A stretch of 64,000 nucleotides of DNA, taken from assembly GCA_963576735.1 (NCBI GenBank), contig OY755171.1, forward strand, positions 21,612,182-21,676,181. The letters are read 5' to 3'. This stretch comes from Bedellia somnulentella. Taxonomy: Eukaryota; Arthropoda; Insecta; Lepidoptera; Bedelliidae. Both the position numbers and the translations under genes were made by a program. Shown here piece by piece: positions 12,001 through 20,944 of this stretch (the first letter of the stretch is position 1; the number at the start of each line of letters is the position of its first letter). A model generated the notes under the pieces. That model made no database searches and had not been told where the DNA came from. It saw only the letters and a list, made by a program, of their open reading frames with translations.

Positions 12001-15000
12001 GCCACAGAAATCCAACCGCCTCAAGTTGGTCGCGAGGCTGGTTGGAATTAACCCGTTCGCGGACAAAACAATTGGGATAATTTCAGTCGAGGTCACACCC
12101 CACATGTCGGTGATCTCGTGAGCCAGATCGAGATACTTCCGACGCTTCTCGGTTTCGGCTTTCACGAGACCCTCGTCATGCGGGATAGTGACATCCACTA
12201 GAAATACCCTCGACTGCGACCGATCCCATACCACGATATCAGGCTTATTCGCTAGAATAGTCCTGTCCGTGATAACGGATCGGTCCCAATAGATTTTGGC
12301 ACGGTCGTTTTCTAAGATTGGCTCCGGCAGATACTTGTAATACGGTAGCCTCTGTTGCAAGAGTCCGTATTTCAGAGCGAGCTCCTGATGCAGGATTTTG
12401 GCTGCTTGGTTGTGTCTGTGCAAGTACTCAGTGTTAGCAAGAGCCGAACAACCGGAAATAACATGCCTAAGTGACTCTCCGGGACGGCCACATGCTCGAC
12501 AGATGTCTGTGGTACCGTCCTTTAGGATGTATTTCCGATAGTTCCGCGTCTTTATAACCTGGTCTTTAATTGCACAGACAAAACCTTCGGTTTCCCCAAA
12601 GAGGTCCCCGAAACGCAGCCAATGCAGGGAGGCTTTACGGTCCACGAAAGGTTCGTGAAGTACCTTGTAAAACCTCCCATGCAGCTCCTTCTCTTTCCAT
12701 ACGGACTCCCGATCAGAGGTGCTAAGTACCTCCGGGGATCGCCAATACTGTGAGGCCAACGATAAGGGAGTCAGTCCTTTATCACTAGCGACCACCTCTT
12801 CCCGAATACTATCATCCGTCATCGTCAAAAAATAGTTTCTGAGGTTGCATACCTCGCGGTTGTGCATGGTTTTGGCACTCAAGAGGCCTCGACCACCACA
12901 CTTCCGCGGGATATACAATCTCATAACCGACGACCTCGGATGATGCATTCGATGAGAGGTCATCATCGTGCGGACTCGTCTGTCCAGAGCGTCGAGTTCG
13001 GTCTGAGTCCATCTGAGCACGCCAAATGTGTACATCAGTACAGGCATGACCCAGGAGTTAATGGCTCGGATCTTATTAACGCCTGACAAGTAGCTATTAA
13101 GCACACTTTTCAGGCGTTCATAAAACTCCTCGCAAACACCCTGTTTCACGTCTGCCACCTTCACACTTATTATTATTATTATTATAAAACTACTTCCAAG
13201 ACTTAAGCTTTTCGTTGAAAAGGAACTTAGTGAGTTTGAAATACCTATTATATATACATATGATTACAAATATTTATGTTCTTTTTTTTCTCCTTTTTTT
13301 GTATTTCTTTTTACCCTATTACTGTTAATTCAAAAGTTTGCTTCAGAGTAGTTTCAAAATAAAATTTTCATATAATATTTGGCTTAGAAGTAAGTCTTGC
13401 TGCATAAGTGATATTTTATTAGCACTTTTTTCCTTAGATATCTTTTGTGACATACAAAAGATATCTAAGGGAAAAAAGCTACAATTAGTAATCGACTTCA
13501 TAAAAAATTGATTTTAAAACTCTTGGTTGCTCATGTCATGAATTTATAATCCCATTTATATAGTATATATATATATATATATACTATATACTATAGTAGG
13601 TAGGTAAATACGAGTGTACAGTTTATATACACGGCTGACCATAAGAAATTTCTCTTCATAGCCAACATTCCAAGGCACAATCGAAAGCATCTTTAATTAA
13701 GACATATGAACATTCGATGAATTACTTCCTCGAGTACTGCGTTGCTACCAGTATGTATGAGGAAAATTAAGAAGAAAAACCGGCCAATTGCCAGTCGGAC
13801 TCGTGCACGATGGGTTCCGTACATCTTAAATAGTAAGTGTTTATTAAGGTCTAGAAAAATACGTTTGTTGTTTAGGTAAAATAAAAATAAAAATCATTAA
13901 TTTGCCAATATAATGAATATAAATGGTGGTGTATAAAATAAAGGCCTATGCATGTACTGCCAGTAAGGCGTGCAAATTTTTAAACATTAAAATTATTATC
14001 GGTAGTAAATGTTCTGTGAAAATTAGAAGCGTCTACTTGTTACCGTTTTTAATATTGAGCAAAAAATACGAAAAAGGCATGTTTATTGTATAAAGACCCC
14101 CCTTAACACTTTATTTTGTAATTTTTTTATAATATTTGTTATTATAGCGGCAACGGAAGTACATAACTTGTTAAAATTTAAGTTGTCTCAGTTTTGTTAC
14201 GGAGAATCAAGTTCGTAAAAATCTCAGTAAGCAAGTTGGGTCTTATCTTAAATTCGTTTTTCTGTTGCAATGTTTGTAAGACAAATTTTCATTAAGTATT
14301 GTTTGGAAACTTTTGTAGTATGTTGTTTGCACTACTAATCAACTTAAGGGTTAAAAAGGAGGTTTGTTATTTTATGAATTTTTGTTAATTTCAGTCCAGA
14401 GACTTAGCAGTGTGAAAATTGGTATGTTTTTATTTCACTTGCAAATCAAAATAAACAATGTAGGTAAAAGGTGCAAAAAGTGGTAAAATGTATAATTATG
14501 GGATGATTCAATGTTTGGTACTCAATAATGCCTGAAGTACAGATACTCGGTCTTATTTGACGCAGACGAAGTTGCGGGGGTTAGCTAGTTTTCTATAACA
14601 GAGCTGGGCAGAAATATACATACCATAGTAAACGTCATCCAATTCTCTATACCTCTTTGCGTTGACACCTATTCTCCAGCTGTACAGCAGGACCACTAGA
14701 ATTGAAATATTCTGAAACAAAACACATACATATGATAGATCTCCTCACAATATCAATCAATAATACAGTTTAAGCAAACTTAACAAGTGTCGCACAGTAT
14801 ATGCCTCACAGTGCGATAGTAAGTATTAAATTGGCAAAATAGAAGTGGACCCGACAACTTGTTTAAGGTCGCAGTTAGCCGACGGATGAGGGTAACATAG
14901 GACCGGTCGTTGTGGGGATCTTTTGGAGAGACCTATGCATAGAAGTGAACGTCTGTTGACTGATGATTATGATAAAATATATTCATTACAGTGGGTGTAT

Positions 15001-16261
15001 GTTATCGATTAATATGATAGTGCCGTGTAGTGTCGGTGTGCCGTGTAGTGTCGGTTTAGAATAGCACTACCCCATTTCTTCCGGTGGGTGTACGTAAGAG
15101 GCGACTAACGGTATGGGGCTATTAAGGGATTTTTGGGCGATGCGGTTGGAGACCCATCACCAACAACCTTTATTTTTACTATCTTTTCCCTACTCAAATT
15201 TCCAAAAGTGGCTGAGGAATTTCTAATTCCTTAGCTCTGGCTACCCCTTCCTGGGATTTATAGCCGTGAGTATATGTATGTATGTATGTATGTATGATTA
15301 GGCTATAGTATACCATGCTACAGGCCTAGTGCTGTTTGAAGTACACGAGAATTGAGACGGCGGCGCCAGTAACCGACCTTTAAAAATTAAATATGAATTT
15401 TAATTACATCAGGATCGATTGAATTGACAAGTTATATATCTAAATGAACAACTACTTTTATATCTCTGATTTCTCTTTCCTCAATATTGGCATGAAGCTT
15501 GCATTATTACCAAATAAATAAATAAATAATCCTTTATTACCATTAGACATTTTTACATAATACCAGCGGCCCCACACTAGGCAAGCCTGTATCGTGAGTA
15601 ACAAATACACTTAACAATTCTAATTTTGCAAAGTGAATTAAAATTATAATTGATTAATAAAATATAGTTATCCAGGTAAACGTGTTACTGTTTGCGTAAC
15701 TAAATATGTACCATTAATCACTTCGCAATCGCAGCACGTCCGAAGGGTTAACTTATCAAAACAACCATTTATAAGTGATTACAAGGTCAACGAGGGGTGA
15801 ATCAAACATATATACATATACTCACGGCTATAAATCCCTGGAAGGGCTAGCCAGAGCTAAGGAATAAGAAATTCCTCAGCTACTTTGGAAATGTGAATGA
15901 GGGGTGAATCAGGGTCATATGAAATAGAATTAAACCTTTTATTTAATATGATTTAATGATAATACTGCTGTATAGAAGTTACAAGTAAAATTTACGTGTC
16001 GAATTGTCGACTTTTCATTACTTACTGTAGGTGTTAGCCAAAGCGAAAAAATATTTAAGACTTAGAATTTCTTAATTTTATTGTACTGAATGACGCATCA
16101 CTTGTGACATTCAAGGAAAATATTTCGACGTTTAGTATTCGTAAGTAACATAGTTATCTTACCAAAGTGTAGAGAGCGCTGGCGTAGGCTGCATGTTTGA
16201 CGTGCAGAGTTCGACAACATTGGAGTGATGGGTCTTGGTCGTGGGCTAACCATGGTTTCAT
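3003..16261 (-). CDS. Gene A: six-exon small tetraspan membrane protein
   Basis: Hand-assembled gene. Coding exons on the minus strand are 16163-16261, 14624-14711, 10223-10308, 8674-8781, 6403-6462 and 3003-3089. All junctions are GT-AG, intron phases are 0,1,0,0,0, and the joined frame is open for 175 codons to a TGA. The protein starts MKPWLAHD, has a CC pair at residues 15-16 and four hydrophobic stretches: exons 1-2, exon 3, exon 4 and exons 5-6. A charged loop (RELDDVYYG) lies between helices 1 and 2. No signal peptide is evident, so it is probably an integral membrane protein with both ends cytosolic. The fold and the N-terminal CC motif recall insect pasiflora/LAPTM-like (DUF4728-type) proteins, which is inference. 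Gene C, with the same exon lengths, supports every exon. Introns are crowded with transposons. Structure is well supported; function is not known. Confidence 0.82.
3280..3640 (-). pseudogene. LINE-J C-terminal tail
   Basis: Reads YENIMYVRKNQASF, then (after a stop and frameshift) NTSFMGLCVKMYDQIPEDIL, YNVNDYIND and AWC. This matches the conserved C-terminal end of jockey-group RT proteins (MG, YN.IP, DY.ND, AW). It is followed by an AT-rich 3' tail to about 3110. Confidence 0.75.
3640..4856 (-). mobile_element. LINE-C copy 2, RT fragment nested in LINE-J
   Basis: 5'-truncated LINE-C fragment. The RT reads FDNLLNAQLNKHL, QFGFRPNLSTESAIL, FLDLSKAFDLVCYD, LRQGGLTSPSLFN, a stop near 4470, then NNLSYADEM. 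The RT thumb (KYLGHVVTSDLRDDADIERE) and C-terminal domain (LPRFCSASGMFADARVDCFF) follow, ending at 3720. The catalytic YADD reads YADE here (codon 4377-4379). It sits inside LINE-J, so it is the younger insertion. Confidence 0.82.
4857..5900 (-). pseudogene. LINE-J reverse transcriptase fragment
   Basis: RT blocks seen in order: DGYRPISILPVLSKIFEKLM, QFGFTKGR, FCDLTKAFDCADHESL, GVPQGSILGPFLF and the catalytic FADDTSLVF (near 5365-5390), then FLGITLDSKLQW and the thumb region LTNVQTARLIYYSYF. Two in-frame stops (near 5685 and 5790) and one frameshift near 5110 disable it. The endonuclease portion is absent, so the copy is 5'-truncated near 5930. Confidence 0.83.
5941..6194 (-). mobile_element. 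SINE-A copy with 13-bp target-site duplication
   Basis: Full-length copy of a ~250-bp repeat. Read on the minus strand, its head is TGCCGTGTAGTGTCGG and its tail is GCCGTGAGTATATGTATG with a (TATG)n run. The flanks ATTTCTTATACAT at 5935-5947 and 6197-6209 are a 13-bp target-site duplication, typical of LINE-driven retrotransposition. Confidence 0.85.
6403..6462 (-). CDS. Gene A exon 5
   Basis: The exon has 60 nt and exactly 20 codons (QFDAICKAEIS, then LLILRIVLN). The acceptor is TTTCAG and the donor GTAAGT. Gene C has the same 20-codon exon at 61916-61975. It forms the start of helix 4. Confidence 0.8.
6880..8650 (-). mobile_element. LINE-K (jockey/CR1-like) relic
   Basis: 5'-truncated LINE in gene A intron 4. 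RT relics: LALLDFSSAFNTVDFE, AGVPQGGVLSPLLHAIF, YHLYANDLQIY, then GLKVNPNKTQ, ALAQSLFLPILDYAD and CIRFIFGLRKYDHVS. The C-terminal end is LWNALPVEIRRAKS, stopping at 7291-7293. A ~400-bp 3'UTR follows to about 6880. At least three frameshifts. The catalytic YADD reads YAND (codon 8104-8106). It borders gene A exon 4 very closely. Confidence 0.8.
8674..8781 (-). CDS. Gene A exon 4 (helix 3)
   Basis: The exon has 108 nt and 36 codons. The acceptor is TTCTCAG and the donor reads GTAAAA, weaker than GTCAGT in gene C. It encodes SFLVPWVLGCM, then ALVYCNVLRDHVNK. LINE-K relics begin only about 25-30 bp downstream of the donor (toward 8640). A shortened inverted copy is at 28809-28900. Confidence 0.85.
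9245..9293 (+). mobile_element. SINE-A 3'-end fragment
   Basis: Last ~50 bp of SINE-A (AAAGCTCTGGCT, then GGCCGTGA) directly before the full copy at 9305. Confidence 0.55.
9305..9556 (+). mobile_element. SINE-A copy with 11-bp target-site duplication
   Basis: Full-length SINE-A flanked by ATTTATGATTT at 9294-9304 and 9557-9567. It lies in gene A intron 3 and is missing from the corresponding intron of the pseudogene copy. Confidence 0.85.
9599..10029. mobile_element. Foldback MITE with ~150-bp inverted arms
   Basis: The left arm begins TACAGTCGCCATCAGATAT and the right arm (reverse complement) ends ATCTGATGGCGACTGTA. The two arms, roughly 9599-9760 and 9875-10029, pair imperfectly over about 150 bp with a ~115-bp centre. 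No coding potential, so this is a non-autonomous foldback-type DNA element. It is absent from the pseudogene's intron. Confidence 0.8.
10223..10308 (-). CDS. Gene A exon 3 (helix 2)
   Basis: The exon has 86 nt, completes the split glycine codon and then gives 28 codons. The acceptor is CTTCAG and the donor GTAAGT. It encodes a long hydrophobic helix (VQIAYFAIIG then FMIMLSFFLFYGIYE). A frameshifted inverted copy is at 27957-28043. Confidence 0.85.
10377..10419. repeat. Short hairpin
   Basis: Perfect 15-bp inverted arms CTCAGACCAATTAGA (10377-10391) and its complement (10405-10419) around a 13-bp AT loop. Confidence 0.7.
10475..11812 (+). mobile_element. LINE-C copy 3 with TTA-rich 3' tail
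   Basis: Plus-strand 5'-truncated LINE-C. The coding relic ends at 11586, followed by ~200 bp of AT-rich 3'UTR, an AATAAA near 11793 and a TTATTATTA tail. Dong copy 1 begins directly after that tail. It opposes the orientation of gene A. Confidence 0.82.
10478..11586 (+). pseudogene. LINE-C RT fragment (copy 3)
   Basis: Reads NQFGFRLKLSTESAI, CFLDLSKAFDLVSYN, CGVRQGGLTSPTLFNLY and NNISYADDMALLSAS. A five-base duplication of GCGTC near 10933-10943 shifts the frame, and reading resumes VCGLRKLISICEE, then KYLGHILRDDLKDDADIARE, LPRFCSASGMFTEARVDCF and ends at TAA 11584-11586. The RT palm catalytic YADD is intact. Apart from the duplication the fragment is open, so this is a fairly young copy. 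Confidence 0.84.
11813..13166 (-). mobile_element. Dong/R4-like retrotransposon copy 1, 5'-truncated
   Basis: Minus-strand Dong 3' part. The ORF segment 11917-13164 (about 415 codons, no internal stop) carries the RT C-terminal end, a CCHC finger and the restriction-like endonuclease. The 3'UTR contains the inverted GGGAGAGGCG/CGCCTCTCCC pair. It is flanked by TTATTATT on the left (the LINE-C tail) and by (TTA)6 on the right (13167-13185). Known Dong elements insert in TAA repeats. Confidence 0.88.
11917..13164 (-). pseudogene. Dong ORF, C-terminal third (copy 1)
   Basis: Same protein end as the full-length ORF at 30429-34031, truncated at the KVADVKQG region and therefore lacking the RT palm. 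It contains CRACGRPGESLRHVISGC (Zn finger) and the KPDIVVWD...VDVTIP endonuclease signature, and ends NLTP. Open throughout, but without a proper start codon; the frame's first codon is GTG. Confidence 0.85.
13425..13478. repeat. 24-25 bp inverted repeat hairpin
   Basis: Left arm 13425-13448 and right arm 13454-13478 are complementary apart from one extra C (core TTAGATATCTTTTGT), with the 5-base loop GACAT. It is followed at 13558-13600 by an AT-dinucleotide palindrome. Confidence 0.75.
13780..14588 (+). mobile_element. Helitron-like 3' end and associated repeat
   Basis: The right end reads GACGAAGTTGCGGGGGTTAG then CTAG at 14585-14588 followed by T, the lepidopteran Helitron terminus pattern. 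The left part begins with the repetitive motif CAGTCGGACTCGTGCACGA and GGGTTCCGTAC (13795-13830), also found near 56830. The 5' terminus was not located, so the start is approximate. Confidence 0.5.
14624..14711 (-). CDS. Gene A exon 2 (helix 1 and first loop)
   Basis: The exon has 88 nt: 29 codons plus one base (phase 1). The acceptor is TTTCAG and the donor GTATGT. It encodes the rest of helix 1 (NISILVVLLYSW) and the charged loop RELDDVYY. It differs from gene C exon 2 at about 10 sites, only two of which alter residues, consistent with purifying selection. Confidence 0.83.
15021..15294 (+). mobile_element. SINE-A copy with doubled head
   Basis: Full SINE-A whose first 16 bp (TGCCGTGTAGTGTCGG) occur twice, 18 bp apart, before the body. 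The tail is (TATG)n to about 15294. Possible short duplication TATGAT(T)AG at the flanks. Confidence 0.8.
15805..15898 (-). mobile_element. 5'-truncated SINE-A with 13-bp target-site duplication
   Basis: Only the tail ~95 bp of SINE-A, flanked by GAGGGGTGAATCA at 15792-15804 and 15899-15911. Truncation at the head with a perfect duplication is the signature of target-primed reverse transcription that stopped early. Confidence 0.85.
16163..16261 (-). CDS. Gene A exon 1 (start codon)
   Basis: The exon has 99 nt and 33 codons, from ATG at 16261 to a GTAAGA donor at 16161-16162. An AG directly precedes the ATG, so a separate upstream 5'UTR exon is likely. It differs from gene C exon 1 at 6 of 99 positions, with only two amino-acid changes (Q to E, R to K). 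Confidence 0.82.
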
Positions 16262-16299
16262 CTAAATCAAAACAGACAAAAAATATATAAACACACATA

Positions 16300-17090
16300 C
16301 ACTAATGGCTATCATATACTTCTGGCTCTCCTACTAAACCGTATTGTTAAATGTTTCCAACGAACAAAGATACCTACTACAAATTTTTTTTTCAAACCAG
16401 TCTCTTTCTTACTATTAAGTTTTTAAATGTTAAGTTTTATACTAACATTCTTTAAATAAATTTATACCCCAACAATTTATATGTTACACGAAATATAAAT
16501 AAAACGCCAAGTGGGTTCGGACACATGTGTAGCTTGTACCAAAGTTTGTATAAAAATACTTATAACCTATACATGGTTGAGTAGGGAAAATGTTATGAAA
16601 TTAAATATGGTCGGTTAAGTTAAGGTTAAGGTTAAGATTTCTAAAGATATTAATAAACAATTATGCGCAAGAAAAATAAAATAATAACATCATATTTTAA
16701 TGATCTGGATGCGTGCGGATAAAAAATACATTTAAATATAACTAAGTATTAAGTTATTAAACATTTATCTAGGTTACTATTAAACAAAATATTTTCACGT
16801 TATTAACTGTATAAGTCATTATAACACAATACAATTTGAATTATTAATTTATTCCTGCTTTCAATTTTCAAGTTGTGTGTTTTTCAAAAATTCTTATTAC
16901 TGGATTTATTGCTAAATATATAATTTAGTTGTTTTTCCAAGTGTGGTTTAAATATCATAGAACAAACTTTGATAAATAATTGTCTTGTAAAAACACATAA
17001 TTTGAGTAGAAAATGAAATCAAAAGCAATATAATTAGAATAGAAAATAAATAAGGTTTATGTAATAGAAAGATAGCTATTTCATCAAAAT
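16300..17090. other. Gene A upstream intron, no element recognised
   Basis: AT-rich and without recognisable repeats or ORFs; probably the intron between the putative 5'UTR exon and exon 1. Confidence 0.4.
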
Positions 17091-17094
17091 TTAC

Positions 17095-17300
17095 CTCGAT
17101 AGTTTCACTTGAATGGTTTTCATAAACACTTAAATAACATGCACTCGCAGTAACATAAAAATATTTGTTGTGACTCCGTACGTTGAGTAAACGTAGTTTG
17201 CTAGACCGGTACGTGCTTTCACGTCTACGCGTGTTTCAATACTAACCATTCGTAGCGACTACGAAAAGCTTTAGATACTACGCCGCGCCGTAGTACTGTT
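17095..17300 (-). promoter_or_regulatory. Candidate gene A 5'UTR exon and promoter area
   Basis: On the minus strand a CGAG|GTAAAT donor at 17093-17094 lies upstream of exon 1, whose ATG directly follows an AG. The adjoining ~120 bp (17175-17295) are much richer in CG dinucleotides than the surrounding DNA, as often seen at invertebrate promoters. The exon's upstream limit is a guess. Confidence 0.35.
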
Positions 17301-17762
17301 ACATAAACTTTGTTGTCCCTACCATGTTAATTAAGTTTTAAAATTATTTTTCGTTTGCGGAATGTTGTATATAAAAATGTTTCATAAATATTGTATGTAT
17401 AGATACGGAATTTTCTATGTATTGTAGAAAAATTAATTTGCCTATAAATCGTCACTTGATTTGATAAAATATGAAATAGAAAAAAAAACAATTGGCTGTC
17501 TAATTATGGTTTGGTTAATAAAATAACATTTTCAAATTTTAATTATATTAAATATTACCAATATGTTCAAAAAAAACAAAACAACAAAATTCTAAAAAAA
17601 TATTACAGCAAATGATTTGGTAGTTCACCCTTGAACACTCACTGGTTTGCAATTCAGTGAGTACATAGTTAATCCAGTTTCAATATTCATTTGCTTAATG
17701 AATCCAAGTTTTTCACATCATTATCGGAATTAATTAATCAGATCTACAATTGGCCCCGACCT

Positions 17763-17990
17763 CGTATTTAAAACATACCCTTTTTATTTATATTTTAAAT
17801 CGATTAAAGACATCAAACTAAACAACTTTGCCTACTGAATACTTATCTAAAATATTGTAATTTTCAAAATAATTAGTACCTAAAAAGTATCACTGCCTAG
17901 ATCATTGTTTATTTTAAATTAATTAAAGACATCAAGTCTTTAATTAATTTAAAATATAAAAAGGGTACGTTTTAAAACGAAGTCTAGGCC
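17763..17990. mobile_element. Foldback element with nested palindrome
   Basis: Outer arms (about 17763-17812 and 17936-17985) share TACCCTTTTTAT and TTTTAAAT motifs in inverted order. Inside lies a perfect 20-bp palindrome, 17911-17930 with 17936-17955, loop ATCAA. No coding sequence. Confidence 0.6.
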
Positions 17991-18169
17991 AATTACTATA
18001 CAATAACAGCGCAAATATTGAGTATTAAAAAGCGAAGTGAGGCTTATTCTTGGATAAAATCAGTCGGCACTGATAAGTAGTTAGGTGTTGTGAATGATTA
18101 AAATAATATAATATGTTTTATTTCTAACTTAGTTCTTTTCTTCATAACCTTTAAAGCATAGTGTACAGT

Positions 18170-18262
18170 GTATACATAAATATATCAAAACCTATTCTCA
18201 CGGCTTTCTTAAAACCTCAAAGAAGGGTGGCTAGAGCTTTGAAATTTACAATAATTTGTATT
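18170..18262 (-). mobile_element. Degenerate SINE-A tail fragment
   Basis: Diverged last ~80 bp of SINE-A (CTCACGGCT, then GGTGGCTAGAGCTTTG). Confidence 0.5.
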
Positions 18263-18311
18263 TTGTTTTGTTTTTTTTCGATAGCCAACACAAATCATAG
18301 AAGGCTCAAAC

Positions 18312-18618
18312 TCAAACGTTGACGCGTTATATCCCCGAAGGCGTTGGCAGAGGTATTAATACATCTGAACCACGTGAAATTGTCATCTGGTGTTCAGAGT
18401 ACCTACTTTTTGCTTGGACAGTGTACTCACGTGATAGTGGGCAAGTCTATCGCCGTTATGTACGAATACAATGTCACATGACTAAGTGGAACTCAGCTGT
18501 GGGTTCCCTCACGATGTTTTCCCTCATCATCCCTCATTAGAAAGGACAAATTAGTGTAGGCCCGACCCGGAATTTGTACTCTCATCGTCTGCATGGTAAA
18601 CGGTGTTCTACCCCAGTG
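18312..18618 (-). mobile_element. SINE-B copy
   Basis: tRNA-headed SINE-B, read on the minus strand. Body motifs are GTGAGGGAAAACATCGTGAG, CACGTGAGTACACTGTCC and CCTTCGGGG, with the tail GTCAACGTTTGAG. The tRNA-like head is cut short at TACCCCAGTGGG where the inverted-repeat element at 18619 starts. Confidence 0.75.
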
Positions 18619-18872
18619 GGTTACTTTAAATGAAAAATATGCAATAAAGCCAGGCTATATTGCATATTTTTTTTTTGTTTACCGGAGGGGAAATCCTCAT
18701 AGGATCCCCCGTCTACCGACTAAAACCCCTCCGGTTCGGTGCTGCTGGTTCTGCGGCCTATGCGGCGTCACCTTGGTTGTTGTGCCGGGCGGCTGAAGGC
18801 CGCCCTGGCGCGGCAAAGGAGTGTACCTAAGCTAAGTCGGATAGGGTTGCATATTTTTCATTTAAAGTAACC
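18619..18872. mobile_element. MITE-like element with 26-bp terminal inverted repeats
   Basis: Perfect inverted arms at 18619-18644 and 18847-18872 (GGTTACTTTAAATGAAAAAT outward). Between them lies an unusually GC-rich ~160-bp segment (18680-18845) with its own strong hairpin GGGCGGC-TGAAG-GCCGCCC (18787-18805). The GC-rich core may be a separate insertion. Not recognised as a named family. Confidence 0.65.
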
Positions 18873-20091
18873 AATTATTAAGTTTCATTATTTTGTTAAG
18901 TTTCCACACTTCTTACTATTAATGACGTTTGCGATCGAAAAAAGTATGTAGTGAAACAATGAAATCAATAAGTTAAACTTGCATCATTGCAATCGAGACG
19001 TTTCAAAACAATTCATTTGAGCAATGCAATTCTGTTTCTAGAGACAAAGATACTTGGAAAGCACTTGCAGTAAAAGCTCTCGGAGATCTCAACGACGTCC
19101 ATTGTCTAACGAGTCACAGTAAGTATAGGAAGCTCTCTATTTCAGGCTCTCAGAATTATCTTGTTTTTAACACAACTTGAGTGACTTGGTTGTAAAAAGT
19201 TAAGAGAGCATCTTATAACTCTAGACTAAACAAAAAGTTAATTCACTGTCTAGGTAATTTTGATATAAAAAGTACGTGTATAAATATCGGAACTAACTAT
19301 TGTATATGTTATGGACCAAGTGATAAATTCGGCAATATGCATAACCGGTCATTATGAAAAATGCTCAATATGAGATTGCAATTTGATAATAATTAATCAA
19401 ACAATCAAATGACCGGGCCTGATGCATATTGCTCAGCATCTTCGGGGCAGAGTAATACATATTTTATGTAATAATTTTTATTGTTATTGTTATTTTATGT
19501 AGGTAGTTACCCTCAGAAAGCAACATGCATTTAAGGTGCTCGCTCCGCTCGCTTGTTTTATACATTACCTAACCTAACCTATATAAATGTGACCTAACTA
19601 TTCTTTGCTTGCAGGGGGCTCTGGTTTTAGTCTTTCTGGGAATTGATACTGCTGGAAAATGTATTTATGTACTAATGAAGTTGTGAAAAATAAAGCATTT
19701 GTGATACGTAAATTCTGCGAACTGTTTTCTAATTGTCGAATATTGGATTTAAAATATTCGAATGTTCGAAATGTTACCCTACTATATCCTTGCCCTCCAC
19801 ATTTAGAGGATATTCTAGCTTTAGTATCAAATTGCCCAATTGTCATGTAGCTATATCATAGTGACCATATAATGTGATAAATAATGAAGAAAAGATAGTA
19901 ATTAATCACTTAGCCCCATAAAGCTAAATATTATTTATAATGCTCGGGCATTATAAAGTCAGTCTCATTATTGTAATCTATTTCGATTTGAGCATAAGTC
20001 TCAAACGTAGTAATACCAACACTGCAACTATTGGAACTGTGAAGCATGTTACCTATGTTTGAAATCTCATAACCAAATGTTTTATAAGTAA
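18873..20091. other. AT-rich spacer
   Basis: Apart from the inverted repeat at 19336-19432 I see no gene or known element. Short frames at 19598-19850 occur on both strands over the same bases and lack motifs. Confidence 0.5.
19336..19432. repeat. Imperfect inverted repeat
   Basis: GGCAATATGCATAACCGGTCAT on the left pairs imperfectly with ATGACCGGGCCTGATGCATA on the right across an AT-rich loop. A small foldback element of unknown family. Confidence 0.5.
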
Positions 20092-20688
20092 CTAGTGGAT
20101 CGTCCCAGCTTTGCACGGGTAGCGTTGTTTTTTAAATATCTGAGGTTTCTTTCTTTAGTCACTGCTCAAGCATTGTGAAATTCAGCGCAATGTTTTCAAT
20201 TTATTAAATTTATAGCACTCCCTAAACAGTGTAGTTTGGTGATTTTTAATGCGCTTTAATGAACGGTTCAGTATTTCCGTTTAATAGCAAATTTTGGAAT
20301 AAAACGCTATAAAGTATTTATAACAATCTAAAAAATAAATCATTACGTGTTGTAGAATGCAACTACTGGCGCCATCTAGTATGTTATATGTAAATTAGTA
20401 ACGATTCGGTTTTGGTCACGGGCGCGTTGGCTTATTTTATGTATAATTTCGGTGTTTCTCTACCGATTTCTATGATTCTTTTTTTATTGAATAGGTAATA
20501 AAGTTACCTTTTTTAAATTAGGGATGAGTGAGAGGTTTACAAACGTAAGAGTAATTAAATATAATCAGAGTGTTCCGAACTGCTAAGCTATCAGGAATTA
20601 CACGTGTTATTGTGAGTCAGCCGTAAAAGATAGACATAAACTGTTTAGGATTTTTTTTTTATGAAGAACCTTACCTTTATCAAGAATT

Positions 20689-20926
20689 TGCCGTGTAGTG
20701 CCGGCTTAGAATGTCGCTACCCCTTTCTACCCACGGGTGTCGTAAGAGGCGACTAAGGGTGTTGGGGCTTTTTATTGGATTTTTGGGCGATGCGGTTGGA
20801 GACCCATCACCAAAAACCTTTATTCTTACCATCTTTTCCCCACTCAACTTCCAAAAGTGGCTGAGGAATTTATAATTCCTTAGCTCTGGTTACCCCTTCT
20901 AGGGAAATATAGCCGTGAGTATATGG
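20689..20926 (+). mobile_element. SINE-A copy nested in Heli-2
   Basis: Full-length SINE-A of the CGTGTAGTGCCGG subtype, inserted in Heli-2 copy 1 and absent from the other Heli-2 copies. Confidence 0.8.
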
Positions 20927-20944
20927 TTTTTTTTGTTTATATAT

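Noticed and set aside
13165..13190. CRISPR-like or regulatory role for TTA repeats
   Set aside because: Simple trinucleotide microsatellite serving as Dong target; no spacers or conserved repeats of CRISPR length.
19562..19580. CCTAA repeats as an insect telomere tract
   Set aside because: Only about two to three units, embedded in ordinary AT-rich sequence.
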